Source: Gemmatimonas sp. (GTDB taxonomy: Bacteria > Gemmatimonadota > Gemmatimonadetes > Gemmatimonadales > Gemmatimonadaceae). Taken from it: a stretch of DNA of 39,845 nucleotides. Made by a program: the position numbers and the translations under genes. Positions 26,297 through 34,305 of the stretch are shown here, piece by piece (within the stretch, counting starts at the first letter, position 1; each line of letters starts with the position of its first letter). The stretch spans positions 1 to 39,845 of the forward strand of contig NZ_JAJTHI010000059.1 in assembly GCF_021298855.1 (NCBI RefSeq), written 5' to 3'. A model generated the notes under the pieces. The model saw nothing but the letters and a program-made list of their open reading frames with translations, did no database searches and was not told where the DNA came from.

Positions 26297-27673
26297 ATGC
26301 GCGCCCCCTTTCGAATCCGACTGCCGCACCCCCTGCTCCTGCTGCTGGGGGGCGTGGTGGCCGCCGCCTTGTGCACGTGGCTCCTCCCCGCGGGCAGCTT
26401 CGAGCGTCGTGCCGACGCGGCGAGCGGCCGGGAGCTGGTCATTCCGGGCACCTACGGCACCATCGCGGCCACACCCGTGGGGGCGTTCCAGACGCTCCTG
26501 GCGGTGCCGCGCGGCATGGCGGCCGGTGCCGACGTGCTCATCACCATTCTGTTCGTGGGGGCGGCCTTCGCCATGCTGGAGCGCACCGGCGCCCTTGGGC
26601 GTCTGGTGGAGGTCGTGGTGCAGCGCAGCCGCCGTCCTCAGGTGGTGCTGGTGGGCGTGACCCTGGCTTTCGCCACCTTCGGCGCCCTCGAGAACATGCA
26701 GGAAGAGATCGTGGCGCTCATCCCCACGCTGCTGGTGCTGTCGCGCGGGCTGGGCTTCGGTCCGCTCACCGCGCTGTCGGTGAGTGTAGGTGGTGCCGCC
26801 GTGGGGTCGGCGTTCGGCCCCACGAATCCCTTCCAAACGGGGATCGCGCTCCGCTTCGCGGAACTGCCCCCGTTCAGTCAACCGGTGCTGCGCACGGTGG
26901 CCTTCGTGCTGGCAGTCACGGTGTGGTGCGGCTGGGTGGTCTACGGCGCGGCGCGCGAAGCGCGCGATGTGGCGCGCGCCGCGGCCTCCTCGAGCACGCC
27001 CTCGGTTTCACCCACCGCCACCCTGTCCGGCGGCGCCGTGCCGATCGAGCGACGGGATCTGCTCCTGCTGCTGCTGGCCGTCGTGCCCTTCGCGCCGTAC
27101 GTGTACGGCGTGCTGCAATGGGAGTGGGGCTTTCACGAACTGTCGGCGCTGTTTCTGGTGGCCAGCTACGCCATTGGTCTCACCGCCGGGTTTTCGCTGG
27201 CCGCCTGCACGGAGGAGCTCATTGCCGGCATGAAGGCCATGCTCCCCGCCACCATCTACGTGGGGACGGCGCGTGCGATCGGGTTGGTGCTCGCCGACGG
27301 GCACGTGCTGGACACCATCATTCACGGGCTGTCGCTGCCGCTGCAGGTGGCGCCCCCCGTGGTGGCGCCGCTGCTCATGATTCCGGTGCAGGCGCTCATG
27401 CACGTGGTGGTGCCGTCGGTGAGCGGGCAGGCCACGCTCACCATGCCCATCATGGCCCCGCTGGCCGAGCTGGTGGGGGCAGGGCGCGACGCGGCGGTGC
27501 TGGCGTTCCAGACCGGTGCCGGCCTCGCCGATGCGCTGGTGCCGACCAACGGTGCGGTGCTGGCCATGCTGGCCGCCGCCGGGGTGAGTGTGGCACGCTG
27601 GTGGCGCTTTGCGGGCCCCGGCCTGCTGCTCGTGGCGCTGGTGGGAGCCGCGGCGGTGTGGATGGCGGCGTAG
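26297..27673 (+). CDS. YfcC/DcuC-like C4-dicarboxylate or amino acid transporter
   Basis: A 458-residue inner-membrane protein with about 12 hydrophobic segments. GALENMQEEIVALIPTLLVL is the conserved glutamate-rich region, and SVGGAAVGSAFGPTNPFQTG and SGQATLTMPIMAPLAE are two typical hairpin-loop segments of the YfcC/ion transporter families. The transported substrate (dicarboxylate, basic peptide or amino acid) cannot be decided. It starts with ATG at 26297. The divergent oxygenase is its only neighbour with plausible metabolic links. Confidence 0.85.
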   Translation: MRAPFRIRLPHPLLLLLGGVVAAALCTWLLPAGSFERRADAASGRELVIPGTYGTIAATPVGAFQTLLAVPRGMAAGADVLITILFVGAAFAMLERTGALGRLVEVVVQRSRRPQVVLVGVTLAFATFGALENMQEEIVALIPTLLVLSRGLGFGPLTALSVSVGGAAVGSAFGPTNPFQTGIALRFAELPPFSQPVLRTVAFVLAVTVWCGWVVYGAAREARDVARAAASSSTPSVSPTATLSGGAVPIERRDLLLLLLAVVPFAPYVYGVLQWEWGFHELSALFLVASYAIGLTAGFSLAACTEELIAGMKAMLPATIYVGTARAIGLVLADGHVLDTIIHGLSLPLQVAPPVVAPLLMIPVQALMHVVVPSVSGQATLTMPIMAPLAELVGAGRDAAVLAFQTGAGLADALVPTNGAVLAMLAAAGVSVARWWRFAGPGLLLVALVGAAAVWMAA

Positions 27674-27711
27674 CACGGAGCGCGTTGCGCGCGGACCGGG
27701 CCCTCGCCGTG

Positions 27712-28347
27712 TCAGCGCCCCGAATGCACCCACCCCAGGAACCGCTCGCGCACCCGCTCGGCAACCGGAGCCCGCAGCGCGTCGATGAGCACGGCCGGCG
27801 TACGTGGCGTCTGATACCAGATCCCGAACAACGCGTCGATGGTGGGCCAGCGCTCGTCGCTACGAGTCACGATGCCCGACACACCGGCCTCGATCGCTCC
27901 TGGCTGCACCACGCGCGCGTAGGCCCCCGGGCGCGCGGCGTCGGCGAACTGCTTGACGAACGTGGGCACGCCCATGCGCCCGGCGAGCGTGGCGCACGGA
28001 ATGCGCGGCGCCGTGAGCTCCAGCAGCACGTCGCCGAACTGGACGCGGTCGCCCACGCGGGGCGACGGCCACCACCGGTCGATGGTGAGGTTGTCGCCGA
28101 AGAGTCCCGGGCCGCAGGGCCGGCCAAGAGTGGTCGTCCACCACGCGTAGTCGTGGGCGCTGTACACATACAGGGCCTGATCGCGGCCCCCGTGGTGCTT
28201 GGCGTTGCCGACGGCGTCGCCCACCAGCCCCATGGCATCGCACAGCACGGGGCCTCCCACGGGGTGTTTGTGAATGCCGGTACGCCGGCTCGCGCTCGCG
28301 GAGAGCGGAGCCAGCGTGCCGATGTTGACGCTCTCCAGGCGAATCAT
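27712..28347 (-). CDS. MOSC domain protein (YiiM-like)
   Basis: A 211-residue soluble protein. MOSC domains bind molybdenum cofactor or sulfur carriers. Motifs: SRRTGIHKHPVGGPV, GLVGDAVGNAKHHGG, and GLFGDNLT. A conserved cysteine (C118 in PRIPCATLAG) can hold the sulfur or the cofactor in the family. YiiM-type proteins reduce N-hydroxylated bases; that role is unproven here. A -10-like TATCTT lies 6 nt before its ATG. Divergent from the FprA-like reductase gene, with 80 bp between them. Confidence 0.9.
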   Translation of the reverse strand: MIRLESVNIGTLAPLSASASRRTGIHKHPVGGPVLCDAMGLVGDAVGNAKHHGGRDQALYVYSAHDYAWWTTTLGRPCGPGLFGDNLTIDRWWPSPRVGDRVQFGDVLLELTAPRIPCATLAGRMGVPTFVKQFADAARPGAYARVVQPGAIEAGVSGIVTRSDERWPTIDALFGIWYQTPRTPAVLIDALRAPVAERVRERFLGWVHSGR

Positions 28348-28353
28348 GCGAAA

Positions 28354-28359
28354 AAGATA
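28354..28359 (-). promoter_or_regulatory. Candidate -10 element of a leaderless transcript (MOSC gene)
   Basis: TATCTT on the reverse strand ends 6 nt before the ATG at 28347. Confidence 0.4.
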
Positions 28360-28414
28360 GCCCGTGCCTCCCCGCGCCGGCCGGAAGGCGAGCGCTGTCG
28401 CGTGACGGCCCGAT

Positions 28415-28420
28415 TATCTT
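28415..28420 (+). promoter_or_regulatory. Candidate -10 element of a leaderless transcript (fprA-like gene)
   Basis: TATCTT ends 7 nt before the ATG at 28428. The same hexamer faces the divergent MOSC gene. Confidence 0.4.
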
Positions 28421-28427
28421 CCGCGCC

Positions 28428-29816
28428 ATGTCCATTTCTCCATCGTCCATGCGGGTCGCGATCGTCGGGTCGGGCCCGGCCGGTTTCTATGCCGCCGAAT
28501 CGCTGCAGAAGGCGGCGCCCGGCATCGCGATCGACCTGATCGATCGGCTCCCCACGCCGTTTGGTCTCGTGCGCGGTGGCGTTGCTCCCGATCATCCCAA
28601 GATCAAGTCGGTTACCCGCGTGTTCGATCGCATCGCCACGCAGCCCGGATTCCGGTATCTGGGCCATGTCCGCGTGGGCGAGGATGTCACGGTGGACGAG
28701 CTGCGCGCCCGGTACCACGCGCTCATTCTCTGCTACGGGGCCGAGACCGATCGCATGCTGGGCATTCCCGGCGAGTCGCTGGCGGGAAGCCACGCGGCCA
28801 CCGAGTTCGTGGCGTGGTACAACGGACACCCCGACTACGCGGGCGCCACCTTCGACCTGACGCAGCGCGACGTGGCGGTGGTGGGGATCGGGAACGTGGC
28901 CATGGATGTGGCGCGCATTCTCGCCAAGCCACCGCAGGCGTTGGCCGCGACCGACCTGGCCGACCATGCCCTGCAGGCGCTTGCCAGCTCCCAGGTGGCC
29001 ACCATTCACCTCATCGCCCGCCGCGGGCCGGTGCAGGCAGCCTGCACGACGCCCGAGCTGCGCGAGCTCGGCGAACTCGAGGGGGTGGATGTGGTCGTGG
29101 ATCCGCGCGACCTGGAGCTCGACGCGGCCAGCGAAGCGGAGCTCGCCGCCATGGAGGATCGCAATCCGGCGAAGAACCTCGACGTGTTGCGCGAATGGGC
29201 GGCGCGCCCGCTCACCGGCGCGGCGCGGCGTGTGGTGCTGCACTTCAACGCCTCACCCGTGGCCCTGCACGGCAGCACGCGGGTGGAGGGCATGACGATC
29301 GTGCGCAACCGACTGGAGTCCGACGGACGCGGCGGCGTGCGGGCGGTGGCGACCGACGACACGCGTGAGCTGCCGGTGGGGCTGGTCTTCCGGTCGGTGG
29401 GGTACCGCGGCAAGGCCTTGCCGGGGGTACCATTTGACGACCGTGCCGGTGTGGTGCCGAACGTGAAGGGGCATGTGGTAGCGGCGGCGGGGAGCCAGGC
29501 CGTGGTGCCCGGGCTCTACGTGGCCGGGTGGATCAAGCGTGGCCCCCAGGGGATCATCGGCACCAACAAGCTGTGCGCCACCGACACGGTGACGCAGCTG
29601 CTGGCCGACGTGGCCGCCGGCGACATCCCCGCCTTGCGCGATGATCTGCCGTCGATCGACGCGCTGCTGGCCGAGCGGGGGGTCCGGGTCACCAGCTGGA
29701 GCGACTGGCAGACACTCGACAAGGCGGAACAGGCGCGTGGCGCGGCGGCGGGACGCCCGCGCGTGAAGCTGACTAACGTTGCGGAGATGCTGGAGATCGT
29801 CGCCGCGAATCGCTGA
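28428..29816 (+). CDS. fprA: NADPH-ferredoxin reductase, FprA/adrenodoxin-reductase type
   Basis: A 462-residue flavoprotein that passes electrons from NADPH to ferredoxin. RVAIVGSGPAGFYAAE is the FAD-binding loop, FGLVRGGVAPDHPKIK the typical adrenodoxin-reductase segment, and VAVVGIGNVAMDVARIL the NADPH site. VPGLYVAGWIKRGPQGIIGT and NKLCATDTV close the fold. The length matches the family. It could feed an oxygenase, but the Rieske gene is 2 kb away and not in the same operon. An ATG 21 bp further in, before RVAIVG, is an alternative start. Confidence 0.94.
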   Translation: MSISPSSMRVAIVGSGPAGFYAAESLQKAAPGIAIDLIDRLPTPFGLVRGGVAPDHPKIKSVTRVFDRIATQPGFRYLGHVRVGEDVTVDELRARYHALILCYGAETDRMLGIPGESLAGSHAATEFVAWYNGHPDYAGATFDLTQRDVAVVGIGNVAMDVARILAKPPQALAATDLADHALQALASSQVATIHLIARRGPVQAACTTPELRELGELEGVDVVVDPRDLELDAASEAELAAMEDRNPAKNLDVLREWAARPLTGAARRVVLHFNASPVALHGSTRVEGMTIVRNRLESDGRGGVRAVATDDTRELPVGLVFRSVGYRGKALPGVPFDDRAGVVPNVKGHVVAAAGSQAVVPGLYVAGWIKRGPQGIIGTNKLCATDTVTQLLADVAAGDIPALRDDLPSIDALLAERGVRVTSWSDWQTLDKAEQARGAAAGRPRVKLTNVAEMLEIVAANR

Positions 29817-29824
29817 GCAGCGCG

Positions 29825-30370
29825 TCAGGCGCGCGCCAACTGCCGCGCGTGCTCGCGCACGTCGGCAGGCCACGCGGCCATGTGGGCATCCATGCGATCG
29901 AGGTCACCGGCAAAAAGCGCGCGGGTCACCTCCTCGTATTCGGGCAGATGGCCAGCCATGGCGTGCAGGAAGTGATACGCCGCCTCCCGCGCGTTGCGCG
30001 TGTGCTCATCGGCCGCGCCCGCCTTGCGGGCATGCTCGACGATCTTGCGCAGCGTGACGGATGTTCCACCCGGTTGCGCGCCCAACCACTCCCACTGGTG
30101 TGGCAGCAGCGTGACCTCCCGCGGGACGACACCGAGGCGCGGGCGCCCCGGACCCCGAGGCGTTGCTGGGGCCGACTCGGCTGCCGCGTAGCGCGCGGCC
30201 ACTTCCGCCGGTGAGCCCCGCGTGTCGATGTCCACCTGCCGCCCGGTTGCGTTCTCGAAGAGCAGCAGCCACTTCGACCCGCTGCGGCTTGCCTCCAGCA
30301 GAGCCACGGCCATGTCCGGAAGCGAACCGGCCGCGAGCCGTCGATGCCCGTCGAAGAGGGTATGTGTCAT
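29825..30370 (-). CDS. DUF2239 family protein
   Basis: A 181-residue cytoplasmic protein. Family motifs: LLLFENATGRQVDIDTRG, then GRPRLGVVPREVTLLPHQWE, and WLGAQPGGTSVTLRKIVEHA (each described separately; residues about 35-115). It has a helical, histidine-bearing C-terminal half. Molecular function is unknown. Its promoter is overlaid by an 11-bp inverted repeat that also faces the exported nucleosidase gene, so it is probably repressed and possibly co-regulated with that operon. Confidence 0.9.
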   Translation of the reverse strand: MTHTLFDGHRRLAAGSLPDMAVALLEASRSGSKWLLLFENATGRQVDIDTRGSPAEVAARYAAAESAPATPRGPGRPRLGVVPREVTLLPHQWEWLGAQPGGTSVTLRKIVEHARKAGAADEHTRNAREAAYHFLHAMAGHLPEYEEVTRALFAGDLDRMDAHMAAWPADVREHARQLARA

Positions 30371-30387
30371 GGATGAATGGGTTGGTT

Positions 30388-30423
30388 TTGTCCGGGTATA
30401 AGTAGAGTTTATACCCGGATCAA
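30388..30423. promoter_or_regulatory. Bidirectional promoter covered by a palindromic operator
   Basis: The arms TCCGGGTATAA (30391-30401) and TTATACCCGGA (30409-30419) are exact reverse complements around a 7-bp spacer. On the minus strand TTGATC (30423-30418), 17 bp, TATACC (30400-30395) makes a promoter for the DUF2239 gene. On the plus strand TTGTCC (30388-30393), 16 bp, TATACC (30410-30415) makes one for the nucleosidase operon. A dimeric repressor would shut both. The regulator is not in this window as far as I can see. Confidence 0.65.
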
Positions 30424-30446
30424 TTGTCTGCGCAAGAGGTTGTACC

Positions 30447-31547
30447 GTGCGTTCCGCGCTCCTCCCGTCGCTCCGGGGGTGGCTGGCGGCGCAATGCGAT
30501 GTTCATTCCCACATGCTCTGGAAACCGACCCTTTGGCCAGGCCGGCGCCGTCCGGCGTGGCGGCTCGCCATCGTCGTTGCCGCCACCACTGCGGCGTGCA
30601 CACCCCGCACGGCGCCGTCCCCGGCGCCCCCGGCCTCGTCCGTGTCGTCGGCGTCATCGTCGCCCGTGGCCGCGGTACGCGATACGACCCCGCGCGTGGC
30701 GATCATGTCGGCGTTCGATGCCGAGTGGCAGGCGTTACGCGCCGCCACGGCGATTACCCGTACCGAGGTGGTGAACAATCGCAGTTACCACTTCGGGCGG
30801 CTGCGCGGGCACGACGTGGTGCTGCTGCTGAGCGGCTTCAGCATGGTGAACGCCGCCATGACCACGCAGGCGCTGCTCGACCGGGTTCCGGTGCGCGCCA
30901 TCGTGTTCAGCGGCATCGCCGGCGGCGTGAACCCCGGGCTCAACGTGGGGGATGTGACCGTGCCCGCGCAGTGGGGGAACTACCAGGAACAGCTCTTCGC
31001 GCGCGAAACGCCGCAGGGATTCGTTCCGTCGCGGACGACGACCGCGTTCGGCGGCTACGGGATGATGTTCCCGCAGGGCACGTCCGTGACTGCGCGCCAC
31101 GCGCCGCCGGACTCGCTGGAGCGACGCTTCTGGTTCCCGGTGGACTCACTGGCGCTTGGCATTGCGCGCACCATTGCCGGTCGCTTCACCCTCAAGCGCT
31201 GCGTGCAGGCCGATCGCTGTCTCGATCACACCCCGAAGCTGGTGGTGGGCGGCAACGGGGTGAGCGGCCCCACCTTCGTGGACAATGCGGCGTACCGCGA
31301 GTGGGTATGGCGCACCTTCCGCGCCGATGCGCTCGACATGGAATCGTCGGCGGTGGCGGTGGTGGCGTATGAAAACCGGGTACCGTTCATCGCCTTCCGC
31401 TCACTCTCGGATCTCGCCGGCGGCAACGAGGCACCCAACGAGGCGCGCATCTTTGGCCGGCTGGCCTCCGAGAATTCGGCGGCGGTGGTCATGGCGTTCC
31501 TCGACGCACTGCCGCGCGAGGCCTTCGCCAGGGCGCGCGATCGGTGA
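30447..31547 (+). CDS. Exported nucleoside phosphorylase/nucleosidase-type protein
   Basis: A 366-residue protein with a long N-terminal leader (hydrophobic residues about 40-52, ending TTAAC) that should place it outside the cytoplasm, perhaps as a lipoprotein. The catalytic domain is of the MTA/SAH nucleosidase and PNP/UDP phosphorylase superfamily: PRVAIMSAFDAEWQAL, VVLLLSGFSMVNAAM, VFSGIAGGVNPGLNVGDVTVP, and ADALDMESSAVAVVAY with the purine- and ribose-binding glutamates. It starts with GTG at 30447, supported by AAGAGG 7 nt upstream; an in-frame ATG at 30513 is possible. Its last codon overlaps the GTG of the permease gene, so the two are coupled. It probably frees purine bases from nucleosides for import. 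Confidence 0.88.
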   Translation: MRSALLPSLRGWLAAQCDVHSHMLWKPTLWPGRRRPAWRLAIVVAATTAACTPRTAPSPAPPASSVSSASSSPVAAVRDTTPRVAIMSAFDAEWQALRAATAITRTEVVNNRSYHFGRLRGHDVVLLLSGFSMVNAAMTTQALLDRVPVRAIVFSGIAGGVNPGLNVGDVTVPAQWGNYQEQLFARETPQGFVPSRTTTAFGGYGMMFPQGTSVTARHAPPDSLERRFWFPVDSLALGIARTIAGRFTLKRCVQADRCLDHTPKLVVGGNGVSGPTFVDNAAYREWVWRTFRADALDMESSAVAVVAYENRVPFIAFRSLSDLAGGNEAPNEARIFGRLASENSAAVVMAFLDALPREAFARARDR

Positions 31548-32845
31548 AGCGGTACTTCGGCTTCGCGACGCACGGGACCACCTGGCGCACCGAGATCATG
31601 GCCGGTGTGGCCACGTTTCTCACGATGGCGTACATCATCGTGGTGAACCCGGCCATCCTCGAGGCCGCCGGCCTGCCGCGTGAGGCGTCCATCACGGCCA
31701 CGATTCTCTCGGCCGCCTTCGGCACCCTGATCATGGGGGTGTACGCACGGCGCCCGTTCGCCATCGCGCCCTACATGGGCGAGAACGCCTTCATCGTGTT
31801 CACCGTGGTCAAGGGATTGGGGTTCCCCTGGCAGACGGCGCTGGGCGCGATCTTCCTGGCCGGCGTGCTCTTCACGCTGCTCACCCTGCTGGGCGTGCGC
31901 CGCTGGCTCGCCGCCGGCATTCCGGCCAATCTCAAGCACAGCTTCACGGTGGGGATCGGGTTGTTCCTCACCTTCATTGGCCTCAATGCGATGGGTGTGG
32001 TGCAGCTGGGGGTTCCGGGCTCGCCGGTGGCGCTGGGGGCGCTCAATCGCGCGACCACGCTGGTGGCCATTGGCGGGTTCTTCGCCACTGCCGTGCTGCT
32101 GGCCCGGAAGCATCGCAGTGCACTGCTGCTGGGCATCATCATCACGTCGGTCCTTTCCTTCGGTGCAGGCATCACGCCGCTCCCAGCGGGGGTAGCGAGC
32201 GCGCCGCCGTCGCTCGCGCCGCTCTTCGGGCAGCTCGACATTGCGGGCGCGCTGACGCTCAAGGCGCTCCCCGTGGTGGTGATCGTCTTCGTGATGGCCT
32301 TCGTGGATACCATTGGCACCCTCATTGGCCTGGGCGCGCGTGCGGGGCTGCTCGATGCCTCGGGCAATCTCCCCGACATGGAGAAGCCCATGCTCGCCGA
32401 TGCCGTGGTGAACATGGCGGCGCCGGTGTTCGGCACCACCACCTGCGGCGCATTCGTGGAGTCGGCGGTGGGCATCGAGGCCGGTGGGCGTACCGGGGTC
32501 ACGGCCATCGTGGTGGCCGTGCTCTTTCTCGCGTCGCTGTTCTTTGCGCCGCTGTTCACCGCCATTCCCGCGCACGCCACCGGCGTGGCGATCGCCTCCA
32601 TGGGCGTGCTCATGCTGGGTGCCATGGCCGCGCTCGACTTTGCCGACTACACCGAGTGGGTGCCGGCCTTCCTCACGATCGTGCTCATGGCCTTCACGTA
32701 CAACATTGGCGTGGGGATGACGGCCGGCCTGCTGGCGTATCCGGTCCTCAAGGTTGGCACGGGGCGCGCGACGGAGGTGCCGGCCGCCATGTGGTGGTTG
32801 GCGGCCATGTCCCTGCTGTTCTACGCGGTATACCCATACCACTGA
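31544..32845 (+). CDS. NCS2 family purine permease (AzgA/PbuG-like)
   Basis: A 433-residue inner-membrane carrier with about 12-14 hydrophobic segments, for adenine, guanine or hypoxanthine with proton symport. Family marks: MAYIIVVNPAILEAAGLP near the start, MGENAFIVFTVVKGLGFPWQ, FTVGIGLFLTFIGLNAMG, FVDTIGTLIGLGAR and GTTTCGAFVESAVGIEAGGR (the substrate-binding segments). It begins with a GTG overlapping the TGA of the nucleosidase (31544-31547), a sign of translational coupling. The last 25 bp overlap the convergent mqnD gene. The neighbouring nucleosidase would supply its substrate. Confidence 0.93.
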   Translation: MKRYFGFATHGTTWRTEIMAGVATFLTMAYIIVVNPAILEAAGLPREASITATILSAAFGTLIMGVYARRPFAIAPYMGENAFIVFTVVKGLGFPWQTALGAIFLAGVLFTLLTLLGVRRWLAAGIPANLKHSFTVGIGLFLTFIGLNAMGVVQLGVPGSPVALGALNRATTLVAIGGFFATAVLLARKHRSALLLGIIITSVLSFGAGITPLPAGVASAPPSLAPLFGQLDIAGALTLKALPVVVIVFVMAFVDTIGTLIGLGARAGLLDASGNLPDMEKPMLADAVVNMAAPVFGTTTCGAFVESAVGIEAGGRTGVTAIVVAVLFLASLFFAPLFTAIPAHATGVAIASMGVLMLGAMAALDFADYTEWVPAFLTIVLMAFTYNIGVGMTAGLLAYPVLKVGTGRATEVPAAMWWLAAMSLLFYAVYPYH

Positions 32846-33627
32846 CCGGCCCCGCCCGCGAGGCGCTGCATGGCGGCCAGCCCCTCGTCGCCGATGTCGA
32901 GACTGTGGGCGTTCACGTAGAGCGCGATATGCTGCGCACACACCTCGCGTGACATTTCCTGCGCGTGTGCGCCCACATAGTCGCGGCTGGCCTCGGGATG
33001 ATCGAAGGCGTACTGCACGGAATCGCGAATGGCGCGCTCGAGGTCGACGCGCAGCGCGGCGTCCAGATCACGGTGGGCGCAGATCCCCGCCAGCGGCACC
33101 GGGAGCCCCGTGGTCTGCTCCCACCAGTCGCCCAAATCGACCACCTGTACCAGGCCGTGCGCGGCATAGGTGAACCGGCTTTCGTGAATGATGAGGCCCG
33201 CATCCACCTCCCCGTCGGTCACGGCGCGGAGGATGCGATCGTAGCGCAGCTCGACGACCTCGCTCAGTTCGGGGGCGGCGAGGCGCAGCAGGCGATACGC
33301 CGTGGTCTCGCGTCCCGGGATGGCCAGTCGGCCGCGGGCGGCCTGAGCCAGCGACTGTGCCTCGCGTGCCACCACAAGCGGCCCCACGCCCATGCCCAGC
33401 GCGGCCCCGCTGCGGAGCAGCGTATAGCGGGCGCCGACCGCCGCGAAAGCGCCGACGCTCAGCTTCGTGAGATCGAAGGCCCCCGCATGGGCGCGCCGGT
33501 TGAGCTCCTCGATGTCGAGCAGCACCGGCCGGATGCGCACCGGCGCGTTCACCAGCCCGTGCACGAGCGCGTGAAAGGCGAACGTGTCGTTGGGGCAGGG
33601 CGAGAATCCGAAGGTCAGCTCACGCAT
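32821..33627 (-). CDS. mqnD: 1,4-dihydroxy-6-naphthoate synthase (menaquinone, futalosine pathway)
   Basis: A 268-residue cytoplasmic enzyme that converts cyclic dehypoxanthine futalosine to 1,4-dihydroxy-6-naphthoate. FGFSPCPNDTFAFHALVHG at the N-terminus is highly characteristic. Next come DLTKLSVGAFAAV, IPGRETTAYRLLRL, EVDAGLIIHESRFTY and LPVPLAGICAHR of the periplasmic-binding-like fold. It lies directly downstream of mqnB with an 8-bp overlap (33620-33627), so the two are one operon. MqnA, MqnC and later genes are elsewhere. Confidence 0.95.
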   Translation of the reverse strand: MRELTFGFSPCPNDTFAFHALVHGLVNAPVRIRPVLLDIEELNRRAHAGAFDLTKLSVGAFAAVGARYTLLRSGAALGMGVGPLVVAREAQSLAQAARGRLAIPGRETTAYRLLRLAAPELSEVVELRYDRILRAVTDGEVDAGLIIHESRFTYAAHGLVQVVDLGDWWEQTTGLPVPLAGICAHRDLDAALRVDLERAIRDSVQYAFDHPEASRDYVGAHAQEMSREVCAQHIALYVNAHSLDIGDEGLAAMQRLAGGAGQWYGYTA

Positions 33628-34204
33628 GGTGCGGCCGTGTGGTTCGCAGGGCGGCCACGAGCGGCGGGGTGATGTCCACGATGGCGGCGAGGGCAACGCC
33701 GAACTGCCAGCGCGTCCGATCGGGCTCCTCGATGTCATTCGAGATGGCTCGCACCTCGATGGCGGGCACCCCGGCGAGTTGTGCGGCCCGCAGGACGGCG
33801 AAGCCTTCCATCGCCTCGACGTCGCAGTCGCTGGTGCCCCCCACGCGGCCGCTCGTGCCAATGCACGTGCATCGGGCGTGCGGGAGCTGGTCTCGAACGA
33901 GTTGCAGCAACGCTGCCGAGGGGGTGAGGTCGCGCGGCGCCCACTCGGCGGGGAGGTCCCCCAGATCGCAGTAGCGCGACCGCTCCCCCACCACGAGCGT
34001 GCCGGGCGCGCAGCCCCAGCGCCGCCGGGCGCCGGCAATGCCCACGTGCAGCAGCACATCGGGGCGATGCTCGGTGATGGCGCGCGCGGTGCGCACGGCG
34101 GCTTCCACCGGTCCCACGCCGCAGAGCGCGCCAATCCAATCGCCAGGTGGTGCCAGTTCATGGCTGGTGGCGGCAACCACGAGGATACGAGCGGGCGAAG
34201 TCAT
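33620..34204 (-). CDS. mqnB: Futalosine hydrolase (menaquinone biosynthesis)
   Basis: A 194-residue nucleosidase of the PNP/MTAN superfamily that removes hypoxanthine from futalosine. ILVVAATSHEL at the N-terminus, LLHVGIAGARR, GTLVVGERSRYCDLG, CDVEAMEGFAVLRAAQLAG and VRAISNDIEEPDRTRW are typical of MqnB. The 8-bp overlap with mqnD makes one operon. The released hypoxanthine could enter the same salvage as that taken up by the adjacent purine permease, though the genes face each other. TACACT lies 7 nt before the ATG. Confidence 0.93.
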   Translation of the reverse strand: MTSPARILVVAATSHELAPPGDWIGALCGVGPVEAAVRTARAITEHRPDVLLHVGIAGARRRWGCAPGTLVVGERSRYCDLGDLPAEWAPRDLTPSAALLQLVRDQLPHARCTCIGTSGRVGGTSDCDVEAMEGFAVLRAAQLAGVPAIEVRAISNDIEEPDRTRWQFGVALAAIVDITPPLVAALRTTRPHHA

Positions 34205-34211
34205 ACCGGGA

Positions 34212-34217
34212 AGTGTA
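34212..34217 (-). promoter_or_regulatory. Candidate -10 element of a leaderless transcript (mqnBD operon)
   Basis: TACACT on the reverse strand ends 7 nt before the ATG at 34204. The 15-bp repeats just upstream would occupy its -35 region. Confidence 0.4.
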
Positions 34218-34230
34218 AGCGGATCGGCGC

Positions 34231-34305
34231 GGTGTGCCGGGACCCGGTGTGCCGGGACCCGGTGTGCCGGTTCTCGGTGTGCCGGGACCCGGTGTGCCGG
34301 TTCTC
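34231..34305. repeat. 15-bp tandem repeat, five copies
   Basis: Two variants of a 15-bp unit alternate: GGTGTGCCGGGACCC (A) and GGTGTGCCGGTTCTC (B) in the order A-A-B-A-B. The last copy runs into the stop codon of the SRPBCC-VOC gene (34304-34306), and the first begins 26 bp upstream of the mqnB start. Copy number may vary between strains. Confidence 0.9.
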
